Source: Aidingimonas halophila
Lineage (GTDB): Bacteria; Pseudomonadota; Gammaproteobacteria; Pseudomonadales; Halomonadaceae
Reading direction: 5' to 3'
DNA length: 64,000 nt
Assembly (NCBI RefSeq): GCF_900106955.1
Contig: NZ_FNNI01000007.1
Location: 124,001 to 188,000, forward strand
This document shows, piece after piece, positions 22,233 through 31,666 of this stretch. Made by a program: the position numbers and the translations under genes. Numbering within the stretch: position 1 is the stretch's first letter; every line of letters begins with the position of its first letter. The notes beneath the pieces are model-generated. The model made no database searches. It saw only the letters and a list, made by a program, of their open reading frames with translations, and had not been told where the DNA came from.

Positions 22233-23300
22233 TCAAGTCGAGCGGGACTCATTGTTGTTTTCGCCACTCTCGAGTCGCCGTAGACGTTGCCAGAGTTCCC
22301 GGCGTAGATCGCTGATGCGTGGCGACTGGCCGTCTTCGAAGGGCAACGGGCGGGCTAGCTGAACGCAGCGCAGCCCCAGTCGGGCACTAAGCAGACCGAC
22401 GCCCAATCCCTGGCCTGCTCGGGCCGATAACTTGCCGGCCAGGTTCATGGAGAGCACCTCCATGCCCGCTTCACTGGCCATCTCGCTGGCACCGGCGAAG
22501 GCCATGTTGTAGAGCACGGCACGAAAGAGTCGCAACCGGCTGGCATACCCCAGTTCCAGGCCGTAGAGGCGTGCAATACGGTCGATCAAGGCGAGATTGC
22601 GCCAGGCCACCAGCGTCATATCCACCAGCGTCAACGGGCTTACAGCCACCATGATGGCCGTATCACCGGACATGCGAGAGATGAGTCGTCGTGCTTCCCG
22701 GTCGCGTGGCGCCAACAGGTGGTGCGAGAGCAGGTGCCGGATTTCCCCACCATCGTGATGTGGCTGATGGGCTTGTTGGAAGGCTTGCCAGTGCGGGTGA
22801 TCGTCATCCAGACCCAATTGACGTCGGAGCGTATCGGCCAGAGATGCGGCACGTTGGGGCGAGTGGGCATCGAGGTCTGCCAGACGCTGTCGTAGCTGAA
22901 CATGTCGGCGTAGTCGCGCAAGCCGCCAGAGCTCGCGAACGACCGCGACTCCTCCCAGACCCAGTGCGAACAGGCCGAGGGCACTCCAGGCACCGCTGCT
23001 CCAATCTCCACCAAGTGTGGCACCATACAGTCCCTGGCCCAATTCGACACCCCCCATCACCAGACTGCCGCCAAGCAGAATCATCAGGCCCCAGCGTCGA
23101 CGCCGAGGTCGTGCAAGGCTGTCGGTGACGGCGGCATCACTTGCCTCCCCGGTATGGTCCTCGTCTGGCAAGGCCTGTGCAGGAGTGCCGGGATCAAAGT
23201 GTCTGGGGGGGCGAGGATGTTGCGGATGATGCCGATCGCTCTGACCGTTCATATCAAAGCGTTGCGCTGGACGAGGCGCGTCATGTCGCTTGTCGCTCAT
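22233..23300 (-). CDS. ycjF: YcjF-family membrane protein (DUF697)
   Basis: An inner-membrane protein of 355 residues of the YcjF/TIGR01620 type. A long polar, His/Pro-rich N-terminus (about 1-68) precedes two membrane segments (about 70-90 and 104-124). The DUF697 domain follows, with WRNLALIDRIARLYGLELGY and a Gly/Ala-rich C-terminal helical part. Its start overlaps the ycjX stop by four bases (ATGA). In E. coli, ycjX and ycjF belong to the phage-shock regulon. No pspABC genes are visible here. Function is not established. Confidence 0.88.
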   Translation of the reverse strand: MSDKRHDAPRPAQRFDMNGQSDRHHPQHPRPPRHFDPGTPAQALPDEDHTGEASDAAVTDSLARPRRRRWGLMILLGGSLVMGGVELGQGLYGATLGGDWSSGAWSALGLFALGLGGVAVVRELWRLARLRRHVQLRQRLADLDAHSPQRAASLADTLRRQLGLDDDHPHWQAFQQAHQPHHDGGEIRHLLSHHLLAPRDREARRLISRMSGDTAIMVAVSPLTLVDMTLVAWRNLALIDRIARLYGLELGYASRLRLFRAVLYNMAFAGASEMASEAGMEVLSMNLAGKLSARAGQGLGVGLLSARLGLRCVQLARPLPFEDGQSPRISDLRRELWQRLRRLESGENNNESRST

Positions 23301-24688
23301 TGCAATTTATCTCCGAGCAGCCAGTCCAGCGCTGTGTCAAGACGGATATGGGGCAGGACACCGTTGTTTCGCGGCAGCGGCCGAAATGCACGGAACGCGA
23401 ATCCCTGACGCTGCCAGAAGGTAGCATCAGGCAACTGGGGTGGGACATCACCGGGAAAGAGCAGTGACGGTTCGCCATCCAGTGTGGTACCACGCAGCGC
23501 CGGCAGTTGTCGTCCGTCCTGCGTGACGGATTGGGGTTGCGTGGCGCGAATGGAGGCCAGGGACAGAGCCTTGACCGGGATATCGGCAAAATGCAGATCC
23601 CGCAGCGGTTCGGCCAGCAGGGCTTCCAGTAGGGTGACGAGATTGCCATGCTGTTCCGGTGTGACATGGTCGGCCTTGGTGGCGGCGATGGCCAGTCGGT
23701 CGATGCGTGGAGAAAACAGCCGCGACAGCAAGTGTCGCTGGCCGTAGGCGAAGCTCTGCATCAATGTCCCTAACGCCCGCGACAGGTCCTCGAAGCGCTC
23801 AGGGCCGGCATTGAGAGCGCCCAGGACATCGACCAGTACGATCTGACGGTCGAAGTGGCGGAAATGGTTTCGGTAAAACGGTTTGACGATACGTTGCAAA
23901 TAGTGGTCGTAGCGTCGCACCAGTGTTTGGTAGATGCTGGACTCGGGTAACGACTCCAGTACCGTGCGGTCGGATTGTGCGACGGCTGGCAGTGGGAAGA
24001 ACTGAAGAACCGGCGCACCCTCGAGATCTCCAGGTAGCAAGAAACGGCCCGGCTGCAGATTCGAGAACCCGGCCTCGCGGGCATGGCCTAGTCCCTTCGC
24101 ATAGAGGGCGGCGATGTCGGCCAATCGGGATTCGTCGGCTTCAGCGGCCGGATCGAGATTTTCGATGGCAGTGAGCCAGTCGGCGAACAATGCGCGACGC
24201 TCGGGAGAGTGGGCGAATGTCTGACTCTGACTCCAGCTCAGGTAGTCGTGTTGCAACAGTGGCAGATCAAGTAGCCATTCGCCGGGGTAGTCGAACAGGT
24301 CGAGACTGAGTTCTCGTGTGTTATTGCTGAACAGGCCTCGCCGTGCCGGCCGGTAACGAATCGCCAAACGCAGTTCACTGATACCGCGTGTCGGTTCGGG
24401 CCAGCGGGGCGGCGTACCATCGAGCGCTGCCAGCGCCTCGTCATAGGGAAAACGCGGCACATCGAGATCCTTCTGAGCGATTCGTTTGGCACCGAGTAGC
24501 CGCCCCTCGCGGGCCGCCGGCAACAGATCGAGACGGGCTTCGAGACCGGCATGCCGAAGTTGATTGACCAACGAGGTGAGAAAGGCCGTTTTGCCGGATC
24601 GCGACAGCCCCGTGACTGCCAAACGCAGTTGGCGGTCACGGCCCCGTTCGATCAGATCGTTGATTTCATTGGCCAGTGACTGACGCAT
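23297..24688 (-). CDS. ycjX: YcjX-like P-loop ATPase (DUF463)
   Basis: A predicted GTP/ATP-binding protein of 463 residues. The Walker A motif GLSRSGKT is at residues 27-34 and a likely G3/Walker B is in LDLFDYPGEWLLDL. Further conserved segments are VLVDVLGALNAG and AIAATKADHV, where TKAD resembles a G4 motif. The initiator is the ATG at 24688. It lies between an MFS transporter gene (27 bases upstream) and ycjF (four-base overlap), so the three probably form an operon. In E. coli it is a PspF-regulated stress gene; I see no sigma-54 promoter here. Confidence 0.9.
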   Translation of the reverse strand: MRQSLANEINDLIERGRDRQLRLAVTGLSRSGKTAFLTSLVNQLRHAGLEARLDLLPAAREGRLLGAKRIAQKDLDVPRFPYDEALAALDGTPPRWPEPTRGISELRLAIRYRPARRGLFSNNTRELSLDLFDYPGEWLLDLPLLQHDYLSWSQSQTFAHSPERRALFADWLTAIENLDPAAEADESRLADIAALYAKGLGHAREAGFSNLQPGRFLLPGDLEGAPVLQFFPLPAVAQSDRTVLESLPESSIYQTLVRRYDHYLQRIVKPFYRNHFRHFDRQIVLVDVLGALNAGPERFEDLSRALGTLMQSFAYGQRHLLSRLFSPRIDRLAIAATKADHVTPEQHGNLVTLLEALLAEPLRDLHFADIPVKALSLASIRATQPQSVTQDGRQLPALRGTTLDGEPSLLFPGDVPPQLPDATFWQRQGFAFRAFRPLPRNNGVLPHIRLDTALDWLLGDKLQ

Positions 24689-24715
24689 CAAGCTTGATTC
24701 CGTTCGCTGTGGTCA

Positions 24716-25894
24716 TCAGCCACTAATGTGCGGGTGTTGGCGCTGTCTGGCAAGCCGTTGCCATGCCAACAAGGCGATCGGCATCATCGACAGCGGAATC
24801 AGCAAGGCGTTGAGCAGTGACCACCCCAATTGATCCACCAACGGGCCAGCCAGCCAGGCGGTGAGTGCCACGGTCGAGAAGACCAGGAACTCGTTGGCCG
24901 CTTGGGTCCGGGCTTTTTCGATGGGGCGATACGCTTCGGTGAGCAGTCCGGTAGCCGGCAGGAACGTAAAGTTCCAGCCCAATCCCAGCAGGATCAAGGC
25001 CGTATGAAATCCCGCAACCCCTGTCTCGAATTGAGCGACCACGGCACAGGCGATAAGGAGTAAGCAGCCGATGATGATCATGCGGGACGTGCCATAACGC
25101 GCGGTGAGATGCCCGGTAATGAATGACGGCAGGAACATCGCCAGCACGTGCCATTGAATCGTCGTGGCGACATGATCGAAGTGCATACCTTGATTGGCCA
25201 TTGCCAATGGCGTGGCTGTCATGGCCAGGTTCATGACGCCATAGCCGATCAACCCAGCGACGACAGCAACGATGAATACTGGCTGACGGAGAATGTCACC
25301 TAATGGGCGTGGCTCCCCTTCGCCGTGGGTGATCTCGACCGCAGGTAGCCGTATCATCGCTAGAATCACCAGCGCTGTCAGATACAAGACGCCCAGTCCC
25401 AGAAAACTGCCTAAAAAGGGCACATCCGCGATGTCCCGACTGGTACGGGCCAGCCAGGGTCCGAAGAAGGCCGCGAGGACACCGCCTCCCATGACCAGGC
25501 CGATGGCTCGGTCGCGTAGCTTGGCGGGGGCCGCTTCCACCGCAGCGAAGCGATATAGCTGGCCGAACCCGATGCCGATACCGATCAACCAGGTCCCCAG
25601 CATGAACAGGAAAAAATGCTCCCCGGCCAGTGACTGAATGGCCGTCGCCACACCAATGAGCCCCATCATGTTGCCGAGTACAAAGCCGCGTTTGCGGCCC
25701 AGTCGAGCCATGATCAATGAGGCGGGAATGGTGGCGCACATCAGCCCGAGCCACTGGGTGGCAACCGGTGCCGTGGACCAGGCGGACGTCGGCGCCAACT
25801 CGGCACCGATCAACGGAGATACCGCAATCAGCAGGATATTGCCGCTGACCAGCAGGGCTTGGCATAACGACAGCAGCATAACGGATAGAGGCAT
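24716..25894 (-). CDS. Major facilitator superfamily transporter
   Basis: An inner-membrane transporter of 392 residues with about 12 hydrophobic helices. The loop between helices 2 and 3 carries MARLGRKRG, the MFS motif A. Arg-rich RDRAIGLVMGGG and the C-terminal AYRPIEKARTQAANEF segment resemble the YnfM/NepI-distant drug or metabolite exporter groups, but I cannot name the substrate. The ATG at 25894 is preceded by GGGAG at seven bases. Two earlier in-frame starts (TTG 25924, ATG 25912) lack such a site. It is the first gene of a likely MFS-ycjX-ycjF operon. Confidence 0.88.
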   Translation of the reverse strand: MPLSVMLLSLCQALLVSGNILLIAVSPLIGAELAPTSAWSTAPVATQWLGLMCATIPASLIMARLGRKRGFVLGNMMGLIGVATAIQSLAGEHFFLFMLGTWLIGIGIGFGQLYRFAAVEAAPAKLRDRAIGLVMGGGVLAAFFGPWLARTSRDIADVPFLGSFLGLGVLYLTALVILAMIRLPAVEITHGEGEPRPLGDILRQPVFIVAVVAGLIGYGVMNLAMTATPLAMANQGMHFDHVATTIQWHVLAMFLPSFITGHLTARYGTSRMIIIGCLLLIACAVVAQFETGVAGFHTALILLGLGWNFTFLPATGLLTEAYRPIEKARTQAANEFLVFSTVALTAWLAGPLVDQLGWSLLNALLIPLSMMPIALLAWQRLARQRQHPHISG

Positions 25895-25993
25895 GCTACG
25901 ACTCCCGATCATCCTTGATGGCAACCCGCCAAGTTTCAGTCTTCGGGGTCATATCTGCAAGGACCCATATCCCACCGATGAGGTCATGAGGAT

Positions 25994-26025
25994 AAAAAAG
26001 CGCCCTGCGTGGTGGGCAGGGCGCT
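25994..26025 (-). terminator. Terminator of the symporter gene
   Basis: A perfect 10-bp stem (AGCGCCCTGC/GCAGGGCGCT, 25999-26025) is followed on the minus strand by TTTTTTAT. It lies 27 bases after the symporter stop. Confidence 0.9.
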
Positions 26026-26051
26026 GAGGAATTGGTGATCGAGTGGTCGAG

Positions 26052-27647
26052 TTATCCGGCGAAAGCGGCGTAGATAGTGATCACCAGGATGACCAGCACG
26101 GTCCCCGCGGGTATGGCTCCTTTCCAGGGGGTCAGGTCGACGGCACCACTGTCTTCATGGACCCACTCCGTTTCGCGCGGGCGTAACTTGCCGATCAACA
26201 GCATGACCAGCACCAGCAATACGAAGATACTGGCGACGAAGTGGAACTCGCTCATCACCTCCGGAAGCAGGGTGAAGGGCGGAATGAAATATCCCGCAAA
26301 GATCAGCAGGCAGCCGCCTACCAGCCCGACTTTCGCGCCCATGGCGGGAACACGTTTGGTCAGTAACCCGACCAGCACGACGGCGAGGATGGGAATGAAG
26401 TAGATGGCGTTCATCTTCTGCAGGTAGCCGAACAGGCTCTCTTGGCCGGCCAACAGAGGCGCGATGGTCATCGACGAGATGGCCATGATCCAACCGAATA
26501 TCTTGCTCGATTTGACGACCTGTGCTTCGGACGCATTCTTGTTGAGCACGCCCTTGTACAGACCCATGCTGAACAGCGTCGTGGTACTGTTGAGCGCCGA
26601 GTTGAACGACGAGAGGATGGCGCCAACCATCACGGCAGCGAAAAAGCCGGTGAGGTAGGGAGGCAGTACATTGAAGACCAGGTGGCCATAGGCCTCGTCG
26701 GCGCGAATGCCCTGGTCGGCGTACAGATGATAGGCAATGATGCCGGGCAGGACCAGATAGAGCGGGCCGAGCAGCTTGAAGAAGCCGGTCAGCAGCACCC
26801 CTTTCTGTCCCTCGGCCAGGTTCTTGGCTGCGAACGTCCGCTGAATGATCTGCTGGTTCGTGGTCCAGTAGAAGAGATTGATCAGGAACACGCCCGTGAA
26901 CAGGGTCGAGAAGGGAACTTGCTGGTCACTGCCACCGATGGAGTTGAGTTTTTCCGGGTTGGATTCCTTGAGCGTGTCCCAGCCAGCTAACAGCCCACCA
27001 TCATCGCTGACGGCCTGCAAGCCAAAATAGACGATAACGAAACCGCCGACCAATAGGCCGATGCCATTCAGGGTGTCGGAGACAGCAACCGTACGCAGAC
27101 CGCCGAACAGGGCATAGAAGGAACCGATGATACCGACCAGCCACACGGTGCCCCATAGTAGAACGGTATTGGACTCGATACCGGTCAGCCCCTGGAGATC
27201 GAGCATTCCCTGGAGCCCGATAGCGCCCGAATAGAGAATGATCGGTAGCAGAATCACCGCATAGGCGATGAGAAAAATAATGTTGCAGATTAACTGAGTC
27301 GCGCCATCGAAACGAATTTGAAGCAGTTGTGGCACTGTCGTGATGCCACTGCGCAGAAAGCGTGGCAGGAAAAACAGGGCTAAAGCGACCAATGCCAGAA
27401 CGGCGACGACTTCCCAGGCCATGACACTCAGGCCATCAGTGAATGCCGATCCATTGAGCCCCACCATCTGCTCCGTGGAGAGGTTGGTCATCAGTAGAGA
27501 ACCGGCGATCAGGGGGAATGTCAGGCTGCGCCCGGCAAGGAAGAGGCCGCTGGTGCTCTTGTGATCGTCCCGTCGCGTGATACGCCAGGTGATGAAAGCA
27601 ACCAGCCCGGTGAAAAACAGGAACGACGCCAGAGTCAGGGCATGCAT
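26052..27647 (-). CDS. Sodium:solute symporter (SSS/SLC5 family)
   Basis: A sodium-coupled uptake transporter of 531 residues with about 14 transmembrane helices. Family features are FLAGRSLTFPLIAGSLLMTN near residues 36-55, the conserved ALFGGLRTVAVSDTLNGIGL, the WTTNQQIIQRTFAAKNL segment and GAILSSFNSALNSTTTLFSM, whose Ser/Thr residues usually line the second sodium site. The pattern is closest to the sugar-type branch (SglT/YidK). Substrate is inferred only, with no sugar catabolic gene nearby. The ATG at 27647 was preferred over a TTG 18 bases upstream. It is a monocistronic unit with its own terminator. Confidence 0.92.
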   Translation of the reverse strand: MHALTLASFLFFTGLVAFITWRITRRDDHKSTSGLFLAGRSLTFPLIAGSLLMTNLSTEQMVGLNGSAFTDGLSVMAWEVVAVLALVALALFFLPRFLRSGITTVPQLLQIRFDGATQLICNIIFLIAYAVILLPIILYSGAIGLQGMLDLQGLTGIESNTVLLWGTVWLVGIIGSFYALFGGLRTVAVSDTLNGIGLLVGGFVIVYFGLQAVSDDGGLLAGWDTLKESNPEKLNSIGGSDQQVPFSTLFTGVFLINLFYWTTNQQIIQRTFAAKNLAEGQKGVLLTGFFKLLGPLYLVLPGIIAYHLYADQGIRADEAYGHLVFNVLPPYLTGFFAAVMVGAILSSFNSALNSTTTLFSMGLYKGVLNKNASEAQVVKSSKIFGWIMAISSMTIAPLLAGQESLFGYLQKMNAIYFIPILAVVLVGLLTKRVPAMGAKVGLVGGCLLIFAGYFIPPFTLLPEVMSEFHFVASIFVLLVLVMLLIGKLRPRETEWVHEDSGAVDLTPWKGAIPAGTVLVILVITIYAAFAG

Positions 27648-27710
27648 GGTATCGTTATCCTTCAAGTGTTGGATGGGTTTTTGCGGCGTTATCGCGGCTT
27701 TGCCGAGTAA

Positions 27711-27725
27711 AAGTTGCGTAAACTT
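27711..27725. promoter_or_regulatory. Inverted repeat upstream of the symporter gene
   Basis: AAGTT-GCGTA-AACTT lies about 65 bases before the symporter start codon in the 260-base divergent gap with the DUF924 gene. It could be an operator. No regulator gene adjoins it, and the rest of the gap shows nothing I recognise. Confidence 0.25.
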
Positions 27726-27907
27726 ACGACTGGCGTGGGAATTCTAGTCGGCTGAATCGATTCCTCCATACACCTTTCGTCTAATGTCTGACATTGAGGG
27801 AGACCATGTCCGCCATGATCGAGGTCAACGCTTGAGGGTTCGACACGAAGCGAGAGTCAGGCCATGATGACGATACTTCGCTACAGGATAGTTTCATCGA
27901 GGATCCG

Positions 27908-28459
27908 ATGATGGAAGATCTGACCGCGCAGCAGGTGCTGTCATTCTGGTTCGAGGAGCTCACGCCAACGCAGTGGTTTGCCAAGGAAGACACGCTGGAT
28001 CAGAGAATCGCCGAGCGTTTCAGTGGAACGCTCGAGGCGGCGATAAGAGGGGAGTGCTGGCCGTGGCGGCAATCTGTCCAGGGGCGTTTGGCGGAAATTC
28101 TGGTCCTGGATCAGTTTTCGAGAAATATTCATCGAGACACCCCGCGAGCCTTTGCTCAGGATCCCCAGGCCCTGGTATTGGCTCAGGAATCGGTGGCACG
28201 CAAGGCGGATCGACACCTCGAACCGGCGGAGCGGGCTTTTCTCTATATGCCGTTCATGCATAGCGAATCGTTACTGATTCATGATGAGGCCCTGCGCTTG
28301 TTCGACCAGCCGGGTCTGGAGGAGAATCTGCGTTTTGAGCATCGGCACCGGGAAATCATTGCCCGGTTTGGACGTTATCCGCATCGCAATGCCATTCTGG
28401 GGCGCGAATCGACGGCAGAAGAGCGGAATTTCTTGCAGGCACCCGGCTCATCATTCTGA
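27908..28459 (+). CDS. DUF924 family protein
   Basis: A cytoplasmic protein of 183 residues matching DUF924, an alpha-helical, TPR-like family of unknown function. Diagnostic segments are VLSFWFEELTPTQWFAKEDT at the N-terminus, GRLAEILVLDQFSRNIHRDT (the most conserved part), and YMPFMHSESL. The C-terminal HRHREIIARFGRYPHRNAIL is also typical. The first of two adjacent ATG codons has GAGGA upstream. It is divergent from the symporter gene and followed closely by the GlsB-like gene on the same strand. Confidence 0.93.
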   Translation: MMEDLTAQQVLSFWFEELTPTQWFAKEDTLDQRIAERFSGTLEAAIRGECWPWRQSVQGRLAEILVLDQFSRNIHRDTPRAFAQDPQALVLAQESVARKADRHLEPAERAFLYMPFMHSESLLIHDEALRLFDQPGLEENLRFEHRHREIIARFGRYPHRNAILGRESTAEERNFLQAPGSSF

Positions 28460-28512
28460 TCACGACATCTGGATGGCGGGCATCTTTGAAAGGAATGAAA
28501 GGAGAGTGAACT

Positions 28513-28755
28513 ATGGGATTGATTGCATGGTTGATCATAGGTGGGCTGGCAGGATGGATCGCCGGTAATATCATGCGCGGTGGCGGTTTCGGTATACTCG
28601 GGAATATCGGCGTCGGTATCGTTGGTGCCGTGGTCGGCGGATTTCTTTTCAGCCTGCTAGGTCTGTCGTCCGGCGGTTTCATCGGTTCGCTGGTAACCGC
28701 GACGGTGGGCGCTGTGGTCCTTCTGTGGGTCATCGCCAAAGTCAAGAGCGGTTAG
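28513..28755 (+). CDS. GlsB/YeaQ/YmgE-type small membrane protein
   Basis: An 80-residue, very hydrophobic protein of the transglycosylase-associated (GlsB/YeaQ/YmgE) family. It has three membrane segments and Gly-rich stretches: IIGGLAGWIAGNIMRGGGFG, GNIGVGIVGAVVGGFLF and a C-terminal helix. Members are often stress induced, but enzymatic activity has not been shown for the family. A good GGAG site lies eight bases before the ATG. Confidence 0.92.
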   Translation: MGLIAWLIIGGLAGWIAGNIMRGGGFGILGNIGVGIVGAVVGGFLFSLLGLSSGGFIGSLVTATVGAVVLLWVIAKVKSG

Positions 28756-28780
28756 CGGTTGCTTTGCTCTATCCATAAGG

Positions 28781-28812
28781 CAATGGCCCGGCATCTCGTT
28801 GCCGGGCCATTG
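28781..28812. terminator. Stem-loop between converging genes
   Basis: CAATGGCCCGGCA (28781-28793) pairs perfectly with its complement at 28800-28812 around a six-base loop. It lies between the plus-strand GlsB-like gene and the minus-strand gabT. It probably acts for both strands, though T-runs are lacking on either side. Confidence 0.55.
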
Positions 28813-28833
28813 TGGTGGCAGTGACGATGTCGT

Positions 28834-30132
28834 TCAGGCGGTGGCAGTCGTCTTTTTACCTACCAGCTCTGTCAAGGCGTCTTCAATGATGCCCAAGCCT
28901 TCCTCGAGTACATCGTCCTGAATCGTCACCGGCATCAGGAAACGAATGGTGTTGCCGTACATTCCGCAGGAGAGCAGGATCAATCCTTTCTCACGAGCCT
29001 TTTTGCACAGTGCACCGGCCAGTTCCGCATCGGGAGTATGGTCGGCTTTGCTGGAAACCAGTTCGAAGGCGGCCATGGCGCCCATGTTGCGCGGGTTGTC
29101 GACGCACTCGAAATGCTGCTGCCATTGGGCAAAGCGCTTGGATAGCTTGTCTCCCAACGCCTGACTCTTCTCGAGGATGTTTTCCTCTTCGAATACGTCG
29201 AGGACAGCTAGAGTGGCTGCACAGGATACCGGGCTACCCGTATACGTGCCGCCCAACGAGTTTCCGCCGGAGGCATCCATGTGCTTGTCGGTACCGACCA
29301 CGGCGGAGATCGGCATGCCATCGGCCATGCTCTTGGCCATGGTCATGATGTCCGGCTCCACGCCGCTGTACTCGATAGCGAACAGTTTGCCGGTACGCCC
29401 GAAGCCGGACTGAACCTCATCGACGATCATCAGCATGCCGTGCTCGTCGCAGATATCGCGAATCGCCTTGAGGAAGCTGCTGGAAGCGGCATAAAAACCG
29501 CCTTCGCCGAGTACTGGCTCGATCACGACCGCGGCGGTGTCGCGGGGATTGGCATCGGTCTTCAGTGCCATCTTCAGGCCACGCAGGGCTTCGTCCTCGC
29601 TGACGCCGTGGTAGGGCACCGGGTAGGGCGCGCGGAAGACATTGCCGGGCATGCTGCCGAAATCGGTCTGGTAGGGGGCGACCTTGCCGTTCATGGCCAT
29701 GGTCATGAACGTGCGACCGTGGTAGCCGCCGTCAAAGCAGATCACATTGTTCTTGCCGGTGGCGGCACGCGCGACCTTGACGGCATTTTCCAGTGCCTCG
29801 GCGCCCGAGTTGGCGAGCATTACCTTGGCGTGGCCGCGTACTGGCGTCACCTGGCTGAGCTTTTCCGCCACTTTGACGTAGCCTTCATATGGCATGACCG
29901 TCTGGCAGGTATGCATGACCTTGTCGAGCTGGGCCTTGACGGCTTCGACGACCTTGGGATGTCGATGGCCGATGTTGAGTACCCCGATACCGCCGGCGAA
30001 ATCGATGAAACGGTTGCCATCTGCATCCCAGATTTCGGCATTTTCGGCACGATCGGCAAATTGGGTAGCGGGACTGGCGGCACCGCTGGCGACATAACGC
30101 TGCTTGAGTTCATTGAGTTGGGCGTTGTTCAT
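28834..30132 (-). CDS. gabT: 4-Aminobutyrate--2-oxoglutarate transaminase
   Basis: A PLP-dependent class III aminotransferase that moves the amino group of 4-aminobutyrate to 2-oxoglutarate, giving succinate semialdehyde. It has 432 residues from the ATG at 30132, which follows GGAAGGAG. Motifs include MLANSGAEALENAVKVAR, the aromatic FDGGYHGRT, the PLP-phosphate-contacting DEVQSGFGRTGK and the Schiff-base lysine in TMAKSMADGMPIS. It lies 32 bases downstream of gabD, which fixes the substrate more firmly than sequence alone. Related 5-aminovalerate activity (DavT) is possible. Confidence 0.93.
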   Translation of the reverse strand: MNNAQLNELKQRYVASGAASPATQFADRAENAEIWDADGNRFIDFAGGIGVLNIGHRHPKVVEAVKAQLDKVMHTCQTVMPYEGYVKVAEKLSQVTPVRGHAKVMLANSGAEALENAVKVARAATGKNNVICFDGGYHGRTFMTMAMNGKVAPYQTDFGSMPGNVFRAPYPVPYHGVSEDEALRGLKMALKTDANPRDTAAVVIEPVLGEGGFYAASSSFLKAIRDICDEHGMLMIVDEVQSGFGRTGKLFAIEYSGVEPDIMTMAKSMADGMPISAVVGTDKHMDASGGNSLGGTYTGSPVSCAATLAVLDVFEEENILEKSQALGDKLSKRFAQWQQHFECVDNPRNMGAMAAFELVSSKADHTPDAELAGALCKKAREKGLILLSCGMYGNTIRFLMPVTIQDDVLEEGLGIIEDALTELVGKKTTATA

Positions 30133-30164
30133 GGTCAATCTCCTTCCAGGAAATGAAGTGGCGT

Positions 30165-31610
30165 TCATAAGCCGCCGATACAGACGTATTTTAGCTCAGT
30201 GTATTCATCCAAGCCGTGATGCGATCCTTCACGACCCAGCCCGGATTCCTTGACTCCGCCGAAGGGTGCCAATTCCGTGGAAAGCAACCCTTCATTGACA
30301 GCTACCATGCCATATTCCAGGCCTTCCATGACATGCCATATACGCCGGTAATCGGTAGCGTAAAAATAGGCGGCCAGACCGAACTCGGTGGCATTGGCCA
30401 TGGCGATGGCTTCATCATCGGTCTCGAAACGAAAAACCGGCGCGACAGGACCGAATGTCTCTTCCGTAGCGACCCGCATGTCGTCAGTGACATCGGCAAG
30501 TACCGTGGGCTGGAAGAAGGTGCCGCCAAGCGGGTGTGGCTCGCCGCCGCAAACCAGTCTGCCTCCCTTGTCCAGCACATCACTGATGTGTGTCTGCACC
30601 TTGTCGAGCGCCGCCGTATTGATCAACGGTCCCTGGACAACACCGTCTTCCAGTCCATTGCCGACCTTGAGTTCAGCAACGCGTTTGGCGAGCTTGTCAA
30701 CGAATGCGTCATGGACGTGTGACTGGACCAGGAAGCGGTTGGTACATACACAGGTCTGTCCAGAGTTGCGGAACTTGGAAGCAATGGAGCCTTCCACGGC
30801 AGCATCCAGGTCGGCGTCATCGAAGACGATGAACGGTGCGTTGCCGCCCAGTTCCATCGACGCCTTCTTGACGGTCTGTGCACACTGAGCCAGCAGTGTC
30901 TTGCCGACAGGTGTCGAACCGGTGAACGATACCTTGCGTACTCTGGGGTCAGAGGTCAGAACGTCACCGATGGCTTTGGGATCCTGAGCCGTCACGACAT
31001 TCAGCACCCCTGCCGGGATGCCAGCCTGTTCGGCCAGGGCCGCCAGCGCCAGGGCAGTCAATGGCGTCGCTTCCGCGGGCTTGATCACAACGGGGCAACC
31101 GGCGGCCATGGCCGGAGCACACTTGCGGGTGATCATCGCCAGCGGAAAATTCCAGGGAGTGATGGCCGCGACGACCCCTATCGATTCACGAAACACCAGC
31201 AGGCGCTTGTTTTCACCATGACTGGGGAGGGTTTCACCGGCGATGCGTTTGGCTTCTTCGGCATAGAACTCCACGAACGATGCGCCATAGCCGACCTCCC
31301 CCCGGGATTCGGCTAGAGGCTTGCCCTGCTCGAGTGTCATCAGGCGTGCAAGGTCTTCCTGATGGGCCATGATGGCATTGAACCAGGTACGCAATAGGGC
31401 GGCACGTTGTTTGGCAGGGGTCCTGCGCCATGCAGGCCACGCTGCGTCAGCCGCGGCAACGGCTTTCCGCGTGTCATCGGCGTCCAGGTCGGGAACGTCG
31501 GCCAGTGTTTCGCCGGAAGCCGGGTTCGTCACCGGAAAACGGCGGCTTCCGGCGTGCCATTGACCATTGATGTACGCCTGGGGAATCAGAATGTCAGGCA
31601 ACTGAGCCAT
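30165..31610 (-). CDS. gabD: Succinate-semialdehyde dehydrogenase (NADP+)
   Basis: Oxidises succinate semialdehyde to succinate and so feeds the TCA cycle; 481 residues. The aldehyde-dehydrogenase general base glutamate is in SMELGGNAPFIVFDD (about residue 253) and the catalytic cysteine in FRNSGQTCVCTNRF (about 287). The cofactor segment is FTGSTPVGKTLL. The ATG at 31610 has GAGGAG at a normal distance. An in-frame extension upstream to 31685 has no ribosome-binding site. It is the first gene of gabD-gabT. A glutarate-semialdehyde role (DavD) cannot be excluded. Confidence 0.94.
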   Translation of the reverse strand: MAQLPDILIPQAYINGQWHAGSRRFPVTNPASGETLADVPDLDADDTRKAVAAADAAWPAWRRTPAKQRAALLRTWFNAIMAHQEDLARLMTLEQGKPLAESRGEVGYGASFVEFYAEEAKRIAGETLPSHGENKRLLVFRESIGVVAAITPWNFPLAMITRKCAPAMAAGCPVVIKPAEATPLTALALAALAEQAGIPAGVLNVVTAQDPKAIGDVLTSDPRVRKVSFTGSTPVGKTLLAQCAQTVKKASMELGGNAPFIVFDDADLDAAVEGSIASKFRNSGQTCVCTNRFLVQSHVHDAFVDKLAKRVAELKVGNGLEDGVVQGPLINTAALDKVQTHISDVLDKGGRLVCGGEPHPLGGTFFQPTVLADVTDDMRVATEETFGPVAPVFRFETDDEAIAMANATEFGLAAYFYATDYRRIWHVMEGLEYGMVAVNEGLLSTELAPFGGVKESGLGREGSHHGLDEYTELKYVCIGGL

Positions 31611-31658
31611 AGTATCTCCTCGTCGAGATGAGCATTGGATACGGTTGCTATCGTGGGA

Positions 31659-31666
31659 TGACGTCA
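31659..31666. promoter_or_regulatory. Short palindrome upstream of gabD
   Basis: TGACGTCA lies about 50 bases before the gabD start in the 226-base divergent gap with the DUF1266 gene. It is only eight bases long and may be chance. No GabR/GabC-type regulator gene is adjacent. Confidence 0.2.

Noticed and set aside
27785-27868. 27-codon plus-strand ORF before the DUF924 gene
   Set aside because: No ribosome-binding site and an Arg-rich product typical of chance translation.
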